NCBI GenBank assembly: GCA_028641055.1
Contig: CM054060.1
Coordinates: forward strand, 166,374,416 to 166,438,415
Direction of reading: 5' to 3'
Length of the DNA stretch: 64,000 bases
Source: Alopecurus myosuroides
Taxonomy: Eukaryota; Streptophyta; Magnoliopsida; Poales; Poaceae
The stretch's first letter is position 1, and every line of letters starts with the position of its first letter. Of this stretch, positions 10,401-21,559 are shown piece after piece. The notes beneath the pieces were generated by a model. The model was given only the letters and a program-made list of their open reading frames with translations, ran no database searches and was not told the origin of the DNA. Both the position numbers and the translations under genes were made by a program.

Positions 10401-10960
10401 TGTCGATGACATCATCCATGCACATGAACGGAAACCGCTCGGGGTTCACGCAGCAGGACGGGGGGGTGACCGGGACGGTGCACTTCGGTGACGGCTCCGT
10501 GGTGCAGATCAAGGGGCACGGCATGATCACATTCAGCATCAACGGAGGGCCCCAGCACGCATATACGGATATCTACTACATCCCTCGCCAGAAGAGCAAC
10601 ATGGTGAGCTTGCGACAGCTCGATGAGCACGCTGCGACATCCACATCCGGCATGGCGTGCTCACGATCCACGACAGGCTCGACAACCTGATGGTGAAAGT
10701 AAAGCATTCCACAAACCAATTGTCCAAGCTCACCATGCGACTTGTGCAGCATGTGTGCCTCTCAGCGCGCCACGACACGGATTCATGGCGCTAGCACGCA
10801 AGGTATGGTCACCTGCATGTCGAGGCACGCCAGCATATGTCGCACATGGGCATGGCGCGGGGCCTTCCGAGCATCAAGGTCGTCGACGAGCTGTGCGAGA
10901 CCTGCCTCGCTGGCCAGCAGCGTCAGGCATCTTTCTCGTAGCAGGCAAAGTTCAGGGCAG
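10400..10960 (+). pseudogene. Copia protease and GAG-pre-integrase remnant
   Basis: The frame from 10406 reads TVHFGDGSVVQIKGHGMITF, DIYYIPRQKSNMVSLRQLDE, the downstream part of a copia protease. The catalytic Asp-Ser/Thr-Gly segment is not recognisable where it should lie (about 10390-10420). GAG-pre-integrase pieces follow in shifted frames: YGHLHVEARQHMSHMGMARG, LPSIKVVDELCETCLAGQQR (about 10800-10930). The integrase core expected next is missing. Confidence 0.7.
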
Positions 10961-10977
10961 ATGAGCCGCTGGAACTT

Positions 10978-11615
10978 GTGCACGCATATTTATGCAACGC
11001 GATCTCGCTGGCGACGCCAGGAGGGCACCGCGTTTGGCTACTACTCGCCCTCACCGTGCAGCAGAGGTGGGAGGTGCACCACCTCAACGTCAAATCTGCC
11101 TTCTTCAATGGTGAGCTCATGGAGGAGGTCTATGACGAGCAGCCACCTGGCTTCATCAAGGACGGCAAGGAAGGAAAGGTGATGCGGCTGTGGAAGGCAC
11201 TCTACGGCCTCCACCAAGCACCCCGCGTGTGGAACGCGAAATTGGACAGCAGCCTGGCTGCGCTCGGCTTTGTGCAATGCCCATCAGACCACACGGTGTA
11301 CACGGGAGGAAGGATGGAGCGTGGCTACTGCTAGGAATGTACGTCGATGACCTGATCATCACCGGCACGTCCGCATCAGCCATTGGCGACTTCAAGCAGG
11401 AGATCATGGCACTGTTCAAGATGAGCGATCCGGGTCTGCTGAGTTATTATCTCTGGATTGAGGTAATCCAGCTGTCGAGTCGCATACTCCTTGGTCAAGC
11501 GTCGTACACGGCGAAGCTCCTCGATATGATGGGCATGGGCAGGTGTAACGTCATGGATGTGCCCATGAAACCACACCTGAAGCCGAGGAAGAACTGCAGC
11601 GGCAAGAGCGTGGAC
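10978..11615 (+). pseudogene. Copia reverse transcriptase, truncated N-terminus
   Basis: VHHLNVKSAFFNGELMEEVY and YGLHQAPRVWNAKLDSSLAA (in the frame from 10978), then, after a frame change near 11280, the catalytic box MYVDDLIITG (YVDD at 11338-11349) and KMSDPGLLSYYLWIEVIQ. The RT runs into element A after GKSVD and continues at 38346. The YVDD box survives but the enzyme is broken by the N-terminal deletion, at least one frameshift and the insertion. Confidence 0.82.
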
Positions 11616-12716
11616 TGATACATTGCAAACTTATCTATAATTTTTGATACTCCATGCTTGATTTCTACCCAATACCTTTTTCTTTTCCACATGTTTTCTT
11701 CTGTTTTCCTTAGTTTCCGGATGTTTTCGCAGACTAACTTATTAACAAGATGCCCCAGGCCAGTTGTTGTTTTCTGTTGTTTTTCTATTTCAGAAAAGTT
11801 CTGAAGAAAATATATTCTCGGAAAGGGCTGAAAATCCACGAAGACCATGTTTTACCCGGAATGGAGACGAAGTCCAAACAAGAGCCGGAGGGATGCCAGG
11901 AGGCACCAGGAGGGTGCCAGGCGCGGCCAAGGTGGGCCGCGCCTGGTGGGCCCCCGGGGGACCTGGCCACCGCCTCAAGTCGCCTCTTCGTCCATAAATT
12001 GCCCTTAACCCTAAAAGTCAGGGGGACGAAGTTATTTTCCATGAAACATACAGAGAGGCCTCGTCACCTCGAAAGTCGAACCTAGGGCTTCTGGAGTCCT
12101 GCTCCAGCACCCTGGCGGAGAGGGGGATCATCACGGGAGGCCTCTACATCGCCATGATCGCCTCCAGACAGATGTGTGAGTAGTTCATCTCATGATTATG
12201 GGTCCATAGCAGTATCTAGATGGTTGTTATCTCCCCTATGCCTCCATGTTTAGAGTCTTGTGAGCTATCTCACATGATCGATACCAATGTTATGTAATTA
12301 TGCATGTTGTGTTTGCTAGGATCCGATGAACCATGAGATTATGATTATTTTGTTTATGTCAATCTGAGATGCTTCACTTATATTTGTAGAGAGTTTTAAT
12401 TTTGTCTTGCAATTCTCTCTAGTGTTTATTATTATCTTGGCCACGTAGTTGTTTTAACCTCAAAGAGAGGGTTTATATGCTAGATAGTGGGTTCATGCCT
12501 CCTTGTTGCCTGCGCTCGAGTGATCTTGTTGCCACTAGGGAGAAAATAACAGTGCTCTTGTCTACGGATGAGCACCACTTCTTATCTTACATATTGTTCT
12601 TAATGCATTTGTCTGTTTCACACAAAGCAATTACTTCGTTGCTGCAACTTAATACCAAGGATTTGCTGGATAGCTTTCTTTAGGTGTACTTTTAGATATG
12701 GATGCATGCTGGATAG
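11616..12716 (+). repeat. Element A 5' LTR, left part
   Basis: Collinear with the solo LTR from 55754 onward. Shared blocks include AACTTATTAACAAGATGCCCC-like sequence (11735-11755; the solo LTR has AACCTATTGACAAGATGCC), GTGAGTAGTTCATC and TATATGCTAGATAGTGGG. It stops at GGATAG, where element B begins; the right LTR continues CGGTCCATATGCC. Confidence 0.82.
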
Positions 12717-13804
12717 TGATGACCCACAAGTATAGGGGATGTATCGTAGTACTTTCTATAAATAAGAGTGTCGAACCCAACAAGGAGCAGAAGGTGTTGA
12801 CAAGCAAGTTGGATAGAGGATTCACTGTAACACTACCAAACGGGTTTTTGGTGGTTTTTGATATAGCAGATAAATAAAGTGCGAGTAATAAAAGACAGTA
12901 AATATAATTGCAGTGAGTGGCCCAATCCTTTTGAGACCGAAGGACAAGCCGGTTGTTCTACTTATGGTTACCAAAAGTTCTCTAGGACACATGGGAATTT
13001 TTTCAACTGCGTTCGCTTCATACGGTTGATTAATATTTATTGGTTCAATAGGTGTTGTATGGGTGAACCTATGCTAATGCACCGCCCAACTAGGACTAAT
13101 ACATACTTGTGATTATACCCCTCGTAAGCATCCGCAAATACAAGAAAGTAATTAAGATAAATCTAACCACGGCCTTAAAACTCTAGGATCCTACACTCCC
13201 TCGTGCATTGGTTTTCTAACGGGGGTTTAGGTTTCTATCACTCCGACAACCCCACAATTAGTAGCCAAATACACAATGCATCCTCCTAGGCCCATAAAGG
13301 TGAAGTATCATGTAGTCAACGTTCACATGACACCACTAGAAGAATAACACTACAACTTAAATATCAAACCACCAGATATTACTTCAACATAATTCCACTA
13401 CTAACATCCCATGTCCTCAAGAACTAAACGAACTACTCACAAGACATCATATGGATCATAATCAGAGGTGATATAATGGATAATAACAATCTGTTCATCA
13501 AGTGTAAACACCGATAAATCTCACAAGCATCAACTACTAACAAGTAATCCACACCGGGAGAGAGATCTAGTGAAGAACAACGATAAAGACCCATAATTGT
13601 TACAGCAGGATGATGGTGGATGATGAGAGTGATGGTGCTGGTGGGGATGATGATGACGATGACGATCTCGATGATGTCCAAAGCGATGACGGTGACGATG
13701 GCGATGATTCCCCCTCTCTGAAGAGGAATTTTCCCGGCAGATTTCTCCCTGCCGGAGAGCTTTTCTCTTTGTGTTGTTTTCTGCCCCGAGGCAGCGGCGG
13801 AATA
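12717..13804 (-). repeat. Element B 3' LTR, distal part
   Basis: On the plus strand it begins TGATGACCCACAAGTATAGG, a very common Triticeae LTR end. It contains ACACATGGGAATTTTTTC and the AC-rich block near 13330, and reaches GGCAGCGGCGGAATA, where E interrupts it. Confidence 0.8.
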
Positions 13805-13814
13805 TGTAACATCC

Positions 13815-15574
13815 TTGATTTTTTGGAAAGTTCAAAAATCACAAAAATTTGAAACTTTTGTTTTATTATTAAAGCAAGCCACCAAAAACCAAATAAAATG
13901 CAAGAACAAAAGAAAGCATTATGATTTCCAATGTTATTGGAAACTGAGAGTCCAAATATACCTCAAAATCTATAAATCCTAAACCTCTTTAAAAAAAAAT
14001 TCTTTATTCAAGGATATTTTTTTCTCATAACAAAACCTCATCCCATAAAAGGTTTTTCATTCCAACTATTACTTGAAGAATGTTTTCATAAATCCCAAGC
14101 TTGTTTCACCTTCAAATAAATATCATATTTTAGATTTGGAAATATTTTAACAAGCCCAAAATTCTTTATTGCTATTATAAATGAACTAACAACATTTTGA
14201 GCAATGACTTTAAATGGTTTTGACTGGGCACAAAATAAGATAATATATTTTATAAATTCAATACTTGACCCATGGAATATTTTAGAGATTTATTAAACCA
14301 CCTTTTCTATTTATTTGATATTATCTATTTAAATGGAATTTAGTGCCATTATGTTTGTATTCATACCTTCAAATATTTTTTTTCAAAGTGTTGGAAACAT
14401 CACACATATGTTTTAAATTGAAAGGTTTCATTAATTCAATTTTTTGAAATTAACTAGAGGTTATTTGGACCCATAATTCAAAACTTATGTTTAAAAGAAG
14501 AAGACAAGAAAGAGGAGAAAAAGAAAAGGGAACAAAAAAAAAGGGAGCAGAAGCGCAACAGCCAATTGGGCCGAGTCCACCTCCCATTTCTCGCTCGCGC
14601 GTAACTCGCAGCAGCAAAAGCAGCCCGACAAAGCGGTCCAGCAACAGCAGGTTCGTTGGCCGTTCTCCGACAAAAAGAAAAGAAAAAAGGGAGCGCATAC
14701 CCACCTGTCATCTTCCCCGCGGAGACGGATCCGCCCTGGACTACACAGCGCCGCCGCTCCGACATGGACGTACGCGACCCCTTCCCCTCTCCCAAGTAAC
14801 ACCCCCTCCCATATAAATACTCACCTCCCCTCGACGTCTACGCCCGAGCCGCACCTCGAAACCCTAACCCTAGCCTTTGTCGCCTCCACAATCGAGCTCG
14901 GCGAGATCGGAAACTTCCGCCGCCGCCGCCATTATTGAGAGCCTCAGGAGCTCCCACAACACTCTTTCCCCGCTTCGAGAGGAGAAGCCGAGGAAACGAG
15001 GAGAAACCCCGCGACGCGCTACGACCGCCGCCGTCCCCGGAATCGTCGGAGAAGCACCGGAGTGACCTCGCCGTCCACGACAGGGATCACTGTCGCCATC
15101 TCCTCCAACTCCGGCGACCGGAAACGGACGGTGAACCCTATCCTCGCCCAGCACCGTTGGATCACACACGAGCGGCCACGATTAAAACACGAAGAGGTAC
15201 GTCCCCTTGTCCTTTGGATCTGGATCCTATGGTCCAGATCTGTTCGACTTAACCCAGTCAGCGGCCACGTCGGATCCAATCAGCGCCGAGTCAATGCCCA
15301 GTCAGCGCCACGTCAGCCCAGCATTATCCACTCGATTTATTTGGCAGTTTTGCAGAAAAGTCCTCTAAACTTAGAATCGTCATAACTTTTCAACCATAGA
15401 TCCAAATTGAGCAAACTTAGGATTTTTGAAATCAGCACAACATGTAGAATCTTTTGGAACTGTTAAAATTTAAATCTGACAAAGTTAATTGATTCAAATT
15501 TAAATATGATTGTTTGGTGATTTTTGGCATAGTTTAAATTCTGTAAATCTAAACATTGCAAATAAAATATCCCT
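13815..15574. other. Left half of LTR E: no host gene
   Basis: AT-rich to about 14480, then a GC-rich promoter/leader to about 15260, then AT-rich again up to the insertion of C (TCCCT at 15570-15574). Short ORFs here are compositional and not supported as genes. Confidence 0.55.
14811..14819 (+). promoter_or_regulatory. TATA box in LTR E
   Basis: CCATATAAATACTCACC precedes a GC-rich leader containing AAACCCTAACCCTAG. Typical plant LTR promoter layout; activity not shown. Confidence 0.6.
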
Positions 15575-17298
15575 TGTAACATCCCAAGTCTTAAAAATAG
15601 CCTTTAGAATGTTTGCTCTCTGTTATTTTATGTTTTGCATCATGGCATCATGTTGGTTGCATTTGTTTTGTTTGTTTTCCATTTGTTTTTCTCTGTTTTC
15701 AGTTGTTTTCCAACTGTTTTCATTTGTTTTCCTTTGTTTTCTATTTGAATTTCAAACCAAAATTCAAACCTTTTGTTTCATCCTTGTGATGTTACAATTT
15801 CTAAAATGATATTTCAAAATAAAACAATTATTTGTTTCCATTAAAGTGTGATTCCAAACTATTGTTTCATTTCTATAAAAATGCATCCAATAATCAAACC
15901 CTTTTCAAATTCAATTTGTTTTCCATTTGAAATCCCAAACCAACATCCAAATAGTTGTTTCCAAATAAAAACCTTAATTGTTTCCAATTATCCCATAATG
16001 TTCAACTAATAAAATGGTGTTATAAATTCCACTAAGCCTTTCCAAATTGGTTTTCAAATTCAAAGCAAAATCATCATCAACACCTCAGTTGGAAATTATC
16101 AAATATCAAACCTTTCCAATGTGTCTAATCCAACTAATAACAGGGTTCACCCTATTAAATTGTTGTTTCTATATTAATGAACCAAATATTCCAATTCAAA
16201 ACAAATAGTTTTCAAACAAAACCAATTTGAAACTATAAAAAATAATAAGCAAAACTTTCTCTCATCCCTTGTTTTCTAATTAATTCTTTTGGGTCACTTT
16301 ATTAAAAGGTTGATTTCATTAATCATTTCAAATCTTCAAAATAATCTAATTTTGGTTTATTCCAAACAGCACCAAAAAACATTTTTGAAATCCAAATTGG
16401 TTAGCTGTTTGAAGTTAACATGACAAGTTCGCCCTATTTTTCTATGAATTTTTCCTAACCCTAAAGGCCTCCTTTTCTTCCAATTTTGTTTGCTACAAAA
16501 AATAAAATAAAAGAAACAAAAATAACAAAAGAGAAAAGGAGGAGCAGCAGCTAACTAATCTATCCTAAGCCCAGCCCACTTCTTTTTCCAGCCCGATACC
16601 CCTTCTTCCTCGCTGGCGTCACCCTCCTCTGTACGAACACATCCATCACCAGACGATCTCCCCCTCCCCCTCTGGATGAGCTGCCGTACAAGGTCTCACC
16701 CTCCTTAAAATCACCACACCTCCCCCTCTGCTCGAACCCTAGAAACCCTAGAGCCCCTCCATCCCATCGCCGCCACCTTCCCTCCCCTCTCTGCTGGTTC
16801 GGTGTTCTCTGAACCCTGAACCCACGATCACCACCACCGAGCCCCCATGGCCGCCACCTTCCCATCCCCCATGATCACCTCGGGAGGCAACCTTCCCCGG
16901 GAATGGAACCGGCTGCGCACCCGCTCCAACTTCGATGTAGGCGTCACCGCCCGAGGAGGCCTGGGTCGCCGGCGCCATCTCCTCCATCGCCGGCGTTCTC
17001 CACTGCCTGCACCTCCCCTGCACCGCCCCGTCCGCCTCCTCCTTGCTGCGTCGAGCCCAAGGTGAGGCCGCCCCCGCCTCGGTTCCCTCTCTCCCTTCTC
17101 CTACTCGCCTCCCATCACCCCTCGCAGCAGCCCCACGGCCACCGCGGCCATGAACCACGGCGAGCAGCCCAGCTGCAGGGATCGTTTCCTTCCGGGTTCA
17201 ATAGCGCAGGAAATTTCAGATTCAGAAAAACAGTCCGCGAGCCACAGCATATCCTCCCTCGATCCCCTTCTCTGTCACGAAAAACACGAGAGCGCACT

Positions 17299-17350
17299 GG
17301 TTCCATCCCGTGCAGCGCAACGCTAGCGCACTGGTTCGAATCCCGGCCAC
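17299..17350 (+). other. tRNA-like module 1 (B-box) in the C LTR
   Basis: GGTTCGAATCC at 17333-17343 is a perfect Pol III B-box and T-loop, inside CTGGTTCGAATCCCGGCCAC. The upstream half does not fold into a full tRNA by eye. A second copy lies in the 3' LTR at +5,985. Confidence 0.45.
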
Positions 17351-17436
17351 CCCTTTTCTTCCTGGTTTCTTTTCCAATTGTTTCAGTATTTGTTTCTGCA
17401 CCTTATCCTCACCACGCGACCCCTTCTGTCACGAAT

Positions 17437-17510
17437 CAGCACACCAGCCCAACTGGTAGCAGTCCCTTTGTGCTAGCAGCAGGTTGGGGGTTCGAGTCCC
17501 CCTCCCAACC
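17437..17510 (+). other. tRNA-like module 2 (A-box and B-box) in the C LTR
   Basis: A-box-like CTGGTAGCAGTC near 17453 and B-box GGTTCGAGTCC at 17489-17499. The T-arm GGGGG-TTCGAGT-CCCCC is a perfect 5-bp stem with a 7-nt loop, flanked by GGTTGGG and CCCAACC. The D-arm and anticodon arm are irregular, so it is tRNA-derived or tRNA-like, not a proven tRNA gene. Repeated at 23422-23495. Confidence 0.5.
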
Positions 17511-20299
17511 ATTAACCAAAACTTTTATTTTTCCAATGTCTGGGCACAGAAACTTCTCAGTAATCACCTGTAGGTCCCTGTTGTTTACTTTCTAGCCCCT
17601 GCAAATTAATTCTAAGTCCCTGCTATTAATTTCTAAATCCCTGGATATTAATTAAAATGGCAGATTGCACCCTAAACTTCTAAAATGCATAAATAATTCA
17701 TTTTAACTCCAATTTCAACATTTTTAATATGTTTTCAATACCAAATTAAATGTACTTTCCAAATATAAATTTTGTTTGCTGTTTTGAATAATTTAAATTG
17801 CTGAAAACAACTGTTTCTTGTTTATTGCATTTAAAATTGCCAAAATAATAACTTGCTCATTTTAAATCCAATTTCCACAAATGAAATATGTTTTCCATGC
17901 AAAATTAAACCACCTTTCCAAATATAAAATTTGTTTCATGTTTTGAATAACTAAAATTGGTTAAATAATTTAAACCTTGTTTAATTCATTTAAAATTGGT
18001 AATTTCATAACTTGATCAAAACAAATTCTTTTGGAACATATAAAATATGTTTTCCAACCCTAAAAGTATAAACTTTTCAAATATGAAATTGGTTTAATGC
18101 TTTGAACAAATAAAAATTCAAATAAGTTCATGTTTGAATTAAATTCATTTAATTCTTGTTTACCTTGTTTAATTCCTAAATAATTCATTTGAAATCCTTT
18201 TGCAACAAGTGAAACATGTAATCCAACTAAAATTTGATGTTCTTTTCAAATATAAACTTTGTTATTTGTTTTGAACACTTTAACTTGTTGAAAACAACAG
18301 TTGCTTGTGCGGCAAGTTTAAGTAACCAAACTTTCCAAACTTAACCAATGTTCTCCAAACTTGTTTTACTCTTTTATCACTTGCATCTATTATTGTTATT
18401 TGCTGTTATTTTGTTGTTATCATCATGCATGCATCATGCTAACAACTCTCACATAATAATTAATTGTAAATCATTTGTTTCCACTTATTTCAATGGATCT
18501 TTTCCATATGCAATCCAATTGCATATGGGTCCAATTAAATTGTGTTATCTTGACAAGTAGTTTATTTTGATGCATCTATTAACATGACATGCATCATCCC
18601 CATGTTTGTGCACCTATGCCATTATATTGATTGTTTATCTTTTTGCAATGGTTGTTTGCTTCTTCCCGGATACACGACGACGTTGAGACCGACGATATTT
18701 ACGACATCCCTTCTAAGGAGTTAGCTCAGTACCAGGCTACTGGGTTTTGCAGGCAAGTTATCACTCACATGAACCACTGTGTTCCTTTCAACATTGGTTA
18801 CCGATACTTTCCGTTGTTCTTTTCTGCTAGCCTTAGCAGTAGTTGTTTCTGTTACGAACCTATCACATGAATCCCTTAACCCTGATATTGCCTCATCTCC
18901 CTTCCTACAACCATTGTTTGAGCCCGTGTCTTACTCGCATGCTTAGGTTGCTTTGCTCGAGTCTGTTACCCGTTACTCTCAGTTACTATTCCATTATGTT
19001 CTGGGGGCTCGATGTTTAATCAATCAATCAATCATGCTACTGTTATTGTTAATTAATAAACTTGATGATAAGGCACCGGCAGGAGGCCCTTTGTGGTTTT
19101 GAGGCCTGCTAGTGTCGACCCTAATAGGAAAAGGGTCTTGTCTACTGATCCATGATGAGCGCACTAACCGCATGTGGGAAGCGAGTATGGGCGCCCCCCT
19201 CAATTTGATTCGATTCGCATCTCGTCCAAATCGCCTCATTTAGTTCGGGCTTTCCATTTGCTGCATGCATGATTTTGCGAGCCCTTGGATCCCGGGTGGA
19301 ACTTTCGTAGTCGGCATATAGGAGGACACGTTCTTAGAGTGCTATGAGGGTCCATTTTCTTCTGGGCTCGATTAGCCGTGCGCCTAAGGTGCTTTGGGCT
19401 TGATGCGAAGAAGAGTTGAGTTGTGTTGAGTGCCCCGCTTGGTGGAAGGGCCTTTCCATCTGGCGGGTTATTCATGCGTGTACGGCCAAATTGGTGCAAC
19501 CCTGCAGGGATAATCTTCTCGAGAAGCCGTGTTTTCCGCGGTTATGGATTACTTGGTGAAAGTACTGGCTAACAAGTACTCAGGACAACTTAAACTAATG
19601 ATTCACAATCTCACCCAATGATTAACAACTTGACTAGTAATAGGATTATTGACACAACAATCTGAACCATCATTAATACAACTGTGTGAGTTATCCTCGG
19701 ATTGCTTCTTTGGATAAGGGGCGAGATCCAGGATGGGTTTGTTTGAAGTTATCTTTCAGTTGGTTGCAATCCTCGATCTTATCCCCTTTCTGTTAGCCGG
19801 AAGTGGTAGAAATCTCTGTAGTTGGTTAGCGCAGCCAGTTGCAGCATCTTTTATATCCCCTCTCTTCCGCTGAACCCAAGGCATCTGTGCTTGGTGTTGA
19901 CGGGTTACACTTTGGTGAACTGTGAGTCTTGCTTGCCAGTACGTTTATGTACTGACCCCTTTGGGGCTGTGGTTTCCGCAGACCTACGTTTCCGAGGATC
20001 TACATGGTGGCTACTACGTGGAGCATGACGAGACTGCTGACGAGTAGATAGCGGACCCGGGCAGGATCCGAGACTTCGTGGATGGGCTCCGTCAGTTTGC
20101 TTCCGGCCTCTTAGGCCTATTTGGTTCTTGTCTGTACCCAGACATGTTGAATGCTTCCGCTGTATTGTAATGATGTATTGTTGGGGCATGTTCCCTCTGA
20201 ATGATTGTATTTGCTATCTCTGCTCTAATGAGAGCCCTTTGCAACTTATTTCAATCTTTTGTGTCGTAGAGATCTGTTGTGATATCAGTTGTTCAACGC

Positions 20300-20340
20300 C
20301 GTTGACGTACCATGTGTGTATGGTTTGAAGTACGTCGACG
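20300..20340 (+). other. Conserved hairpin near the end of the C LTR
   Basis: CGTTGACGTAC (20300-20310) pairs with GTACGTCGACG (20330-20340), an 11-bp stem with one G-U pair and a 19-nt loop. The copy in the 3' LTR is at 26285-26325. Element D has the same hairpin with a fully Watson-Crick stem. Confidence 0.6.
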
Positions 20341-20522
20341 GAAGTGCCTTTGATCTCTAGTGGATAGTTTACATCGACGGTGGAATAGCAGGGCTTGTGT
20401 TGTCGCGCATAAGCGTAGGCCTACCAGGAAGCTGGGACGTGGGAGCAGTTATGCCCCATAATCCAAGCATCTGCTATCCAGTTCGTACGGTGAGTATCCC
20501 CTAGAAATCAGGGTGCGACAAA

Positions 20523-20535
20523 TGGTATCAGAGCC
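20523..20535 (+). promoter_or_regulatory. Element C primer-binding site
   Basis: TGGTATCAGAGCC two bases after the 5' LTR; complementary to initiator methionine tRNA. Confidence 0.93.
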
Positions 20536-21559
20536 TGTCTGCCTGTAGGATCCCTTTTTACTGGTCGCAGTTTGAGTCTAGAAACTATTTTGTAGCTATA
20601 TAGGAAAAATGAAACGTGAGAGTAGGAATTCTGTTCTTTTTCTTCTTTCCCCACCCACCCTCCCTTTTTCTGGTAAGGAAGTGTAACGTTGTTTTCCCTT
20701 CTCATCTGAACTTTCAAGTTAGGATTTCACGAATTCTGGTTTCTCTAGGATGGTTATATCTACTAGACCATAGGAATGGAGGTGGTTGTGACATGATTTA
20801 TCATGTTGCCTACTCATGATTGAGAACGGAGGCGTGTAAGCCCCGGAAGCAAATCCTCTATTCCTTAAGCAGTAGATATTGATCCTTTAGAAGCCCGGAT
20901 GGGTTTTCCGTAGTACCTCAGGAGTTTTGTTCTCGTTTTCCCCGATGTTGTTATCCTGTTCTTCTCAACATCCTTTTCGTCCGTTGAAATCTTGTTGTTG
21001 TTTTCCAATTCAATTCTTCTACCGGCGTCTAATCAAAACTTCCTCGTAAACTCTTATCCAGTTAAAGTGTTATTTGATACCGGAGCATCACATTCCTTTG
21101 TGTCAACAATCTTTTACACAACATACAACCCAATTCTGGTTCCACTAAGCAATCAAAACTCTGTTCACTCCCCGGGATCTCAAATGTTGACTTCCAAGAT
21201 AAGTAAGAACAATCCAATTCTAATGAGAGGCCACATATTCCTCGTTACTCTCATGTTGATGATTCTGACATTGATGTTATTCTTGGTGTTGCATTGATGT
21301 CAATAACTCTGTTCCACCCTTATTACAGATAGTCTATTCTCCAAATGAATCAAGTTCTATCCAGCTATACACCCTTGGTGCAAAATCTCTCCCCTTTACT
21401 TGAAATGTTCCGGTGGTTTGCAAATTCCCTGACGTCTATCTAAGGTGCACGATGTGTTTCACGTGTCACAGTTCAAGAGGATCTCCCCAAGAAGTTTCCG
21501 GACCTTTTTCTTTTCTCAGTAGGAATCTCGGGGCGCGATTCCTTCAAGGGGGGGCGTTT
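20536..21559 (+). pseudogene. Reduced interior of element C
   Basis: The first ~480 bp are non-coding and shared with element D. A protease fragment follows in the frame from 20992 (SYPVKVLFDTGASHSFVSTI, with the catalytic DTGAS), then DSDIDVILG in another frame. Next comes a segment also found in D (GATAGTCTATTCTC...ATGAATCAA), then KVHDVFHVSQFKR, the integrase C-terminal end of chromovirus-like elements, near 21440-21480. The purine run AAGGGGGGG (21546-21554) is the polypurine tract. Everything between the protease and the integrase end is deleted. Confidence 0.8.

Larger units (their letters stand above)
15575..20520 (+). repeat. Element C 5' LTR (4,946 bp)
   Basis: Starts TGTAACATCCCAAGTC and ends CAGGGTGCGACA. 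AT-rich 15575-16540, GC-rich 16560-17510 with two tRNA-like modules, AT-rich 17510-18640, then a moderately GC distal part carrying a hairpin at 20300-20340. It repeats at an offset of 5,985 bp. A 230-codon open frame at 16903-17595 is compositional and not supported as a gene. Confidence 0.93.

Noticed and set aside
17437..17510. Functional tRNA gene
   Set aside because: Only the T-arm is well formed; the D-arm and anticodon arm are irregular and the copy is part of an LTR. Listed as tRNA-like instead.
16903..17595. 230-codon open frame in the C LTR, identical in both LTRs (also 22888-23580)
   Set aside because: It is proline/serine-rich, lies in the GC-rich promoter/leader part, reads through the tRNA-like modules, and the D LTR does not preserve it. 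The duplication is explained by the LTRs.
18676..20047. Possible spliced acidic mini-ORF in the C LTR (DDVETDDIYDIPSKELAQYQ, then SEDLHGGYYVEHDETADE)
   Set aside because: Both blocks are also present in D, but the reading frames do not join through any GT/GC-AG pair I could find, and D lacks the acceptor AG. Kept only as conserved LTR sequence.
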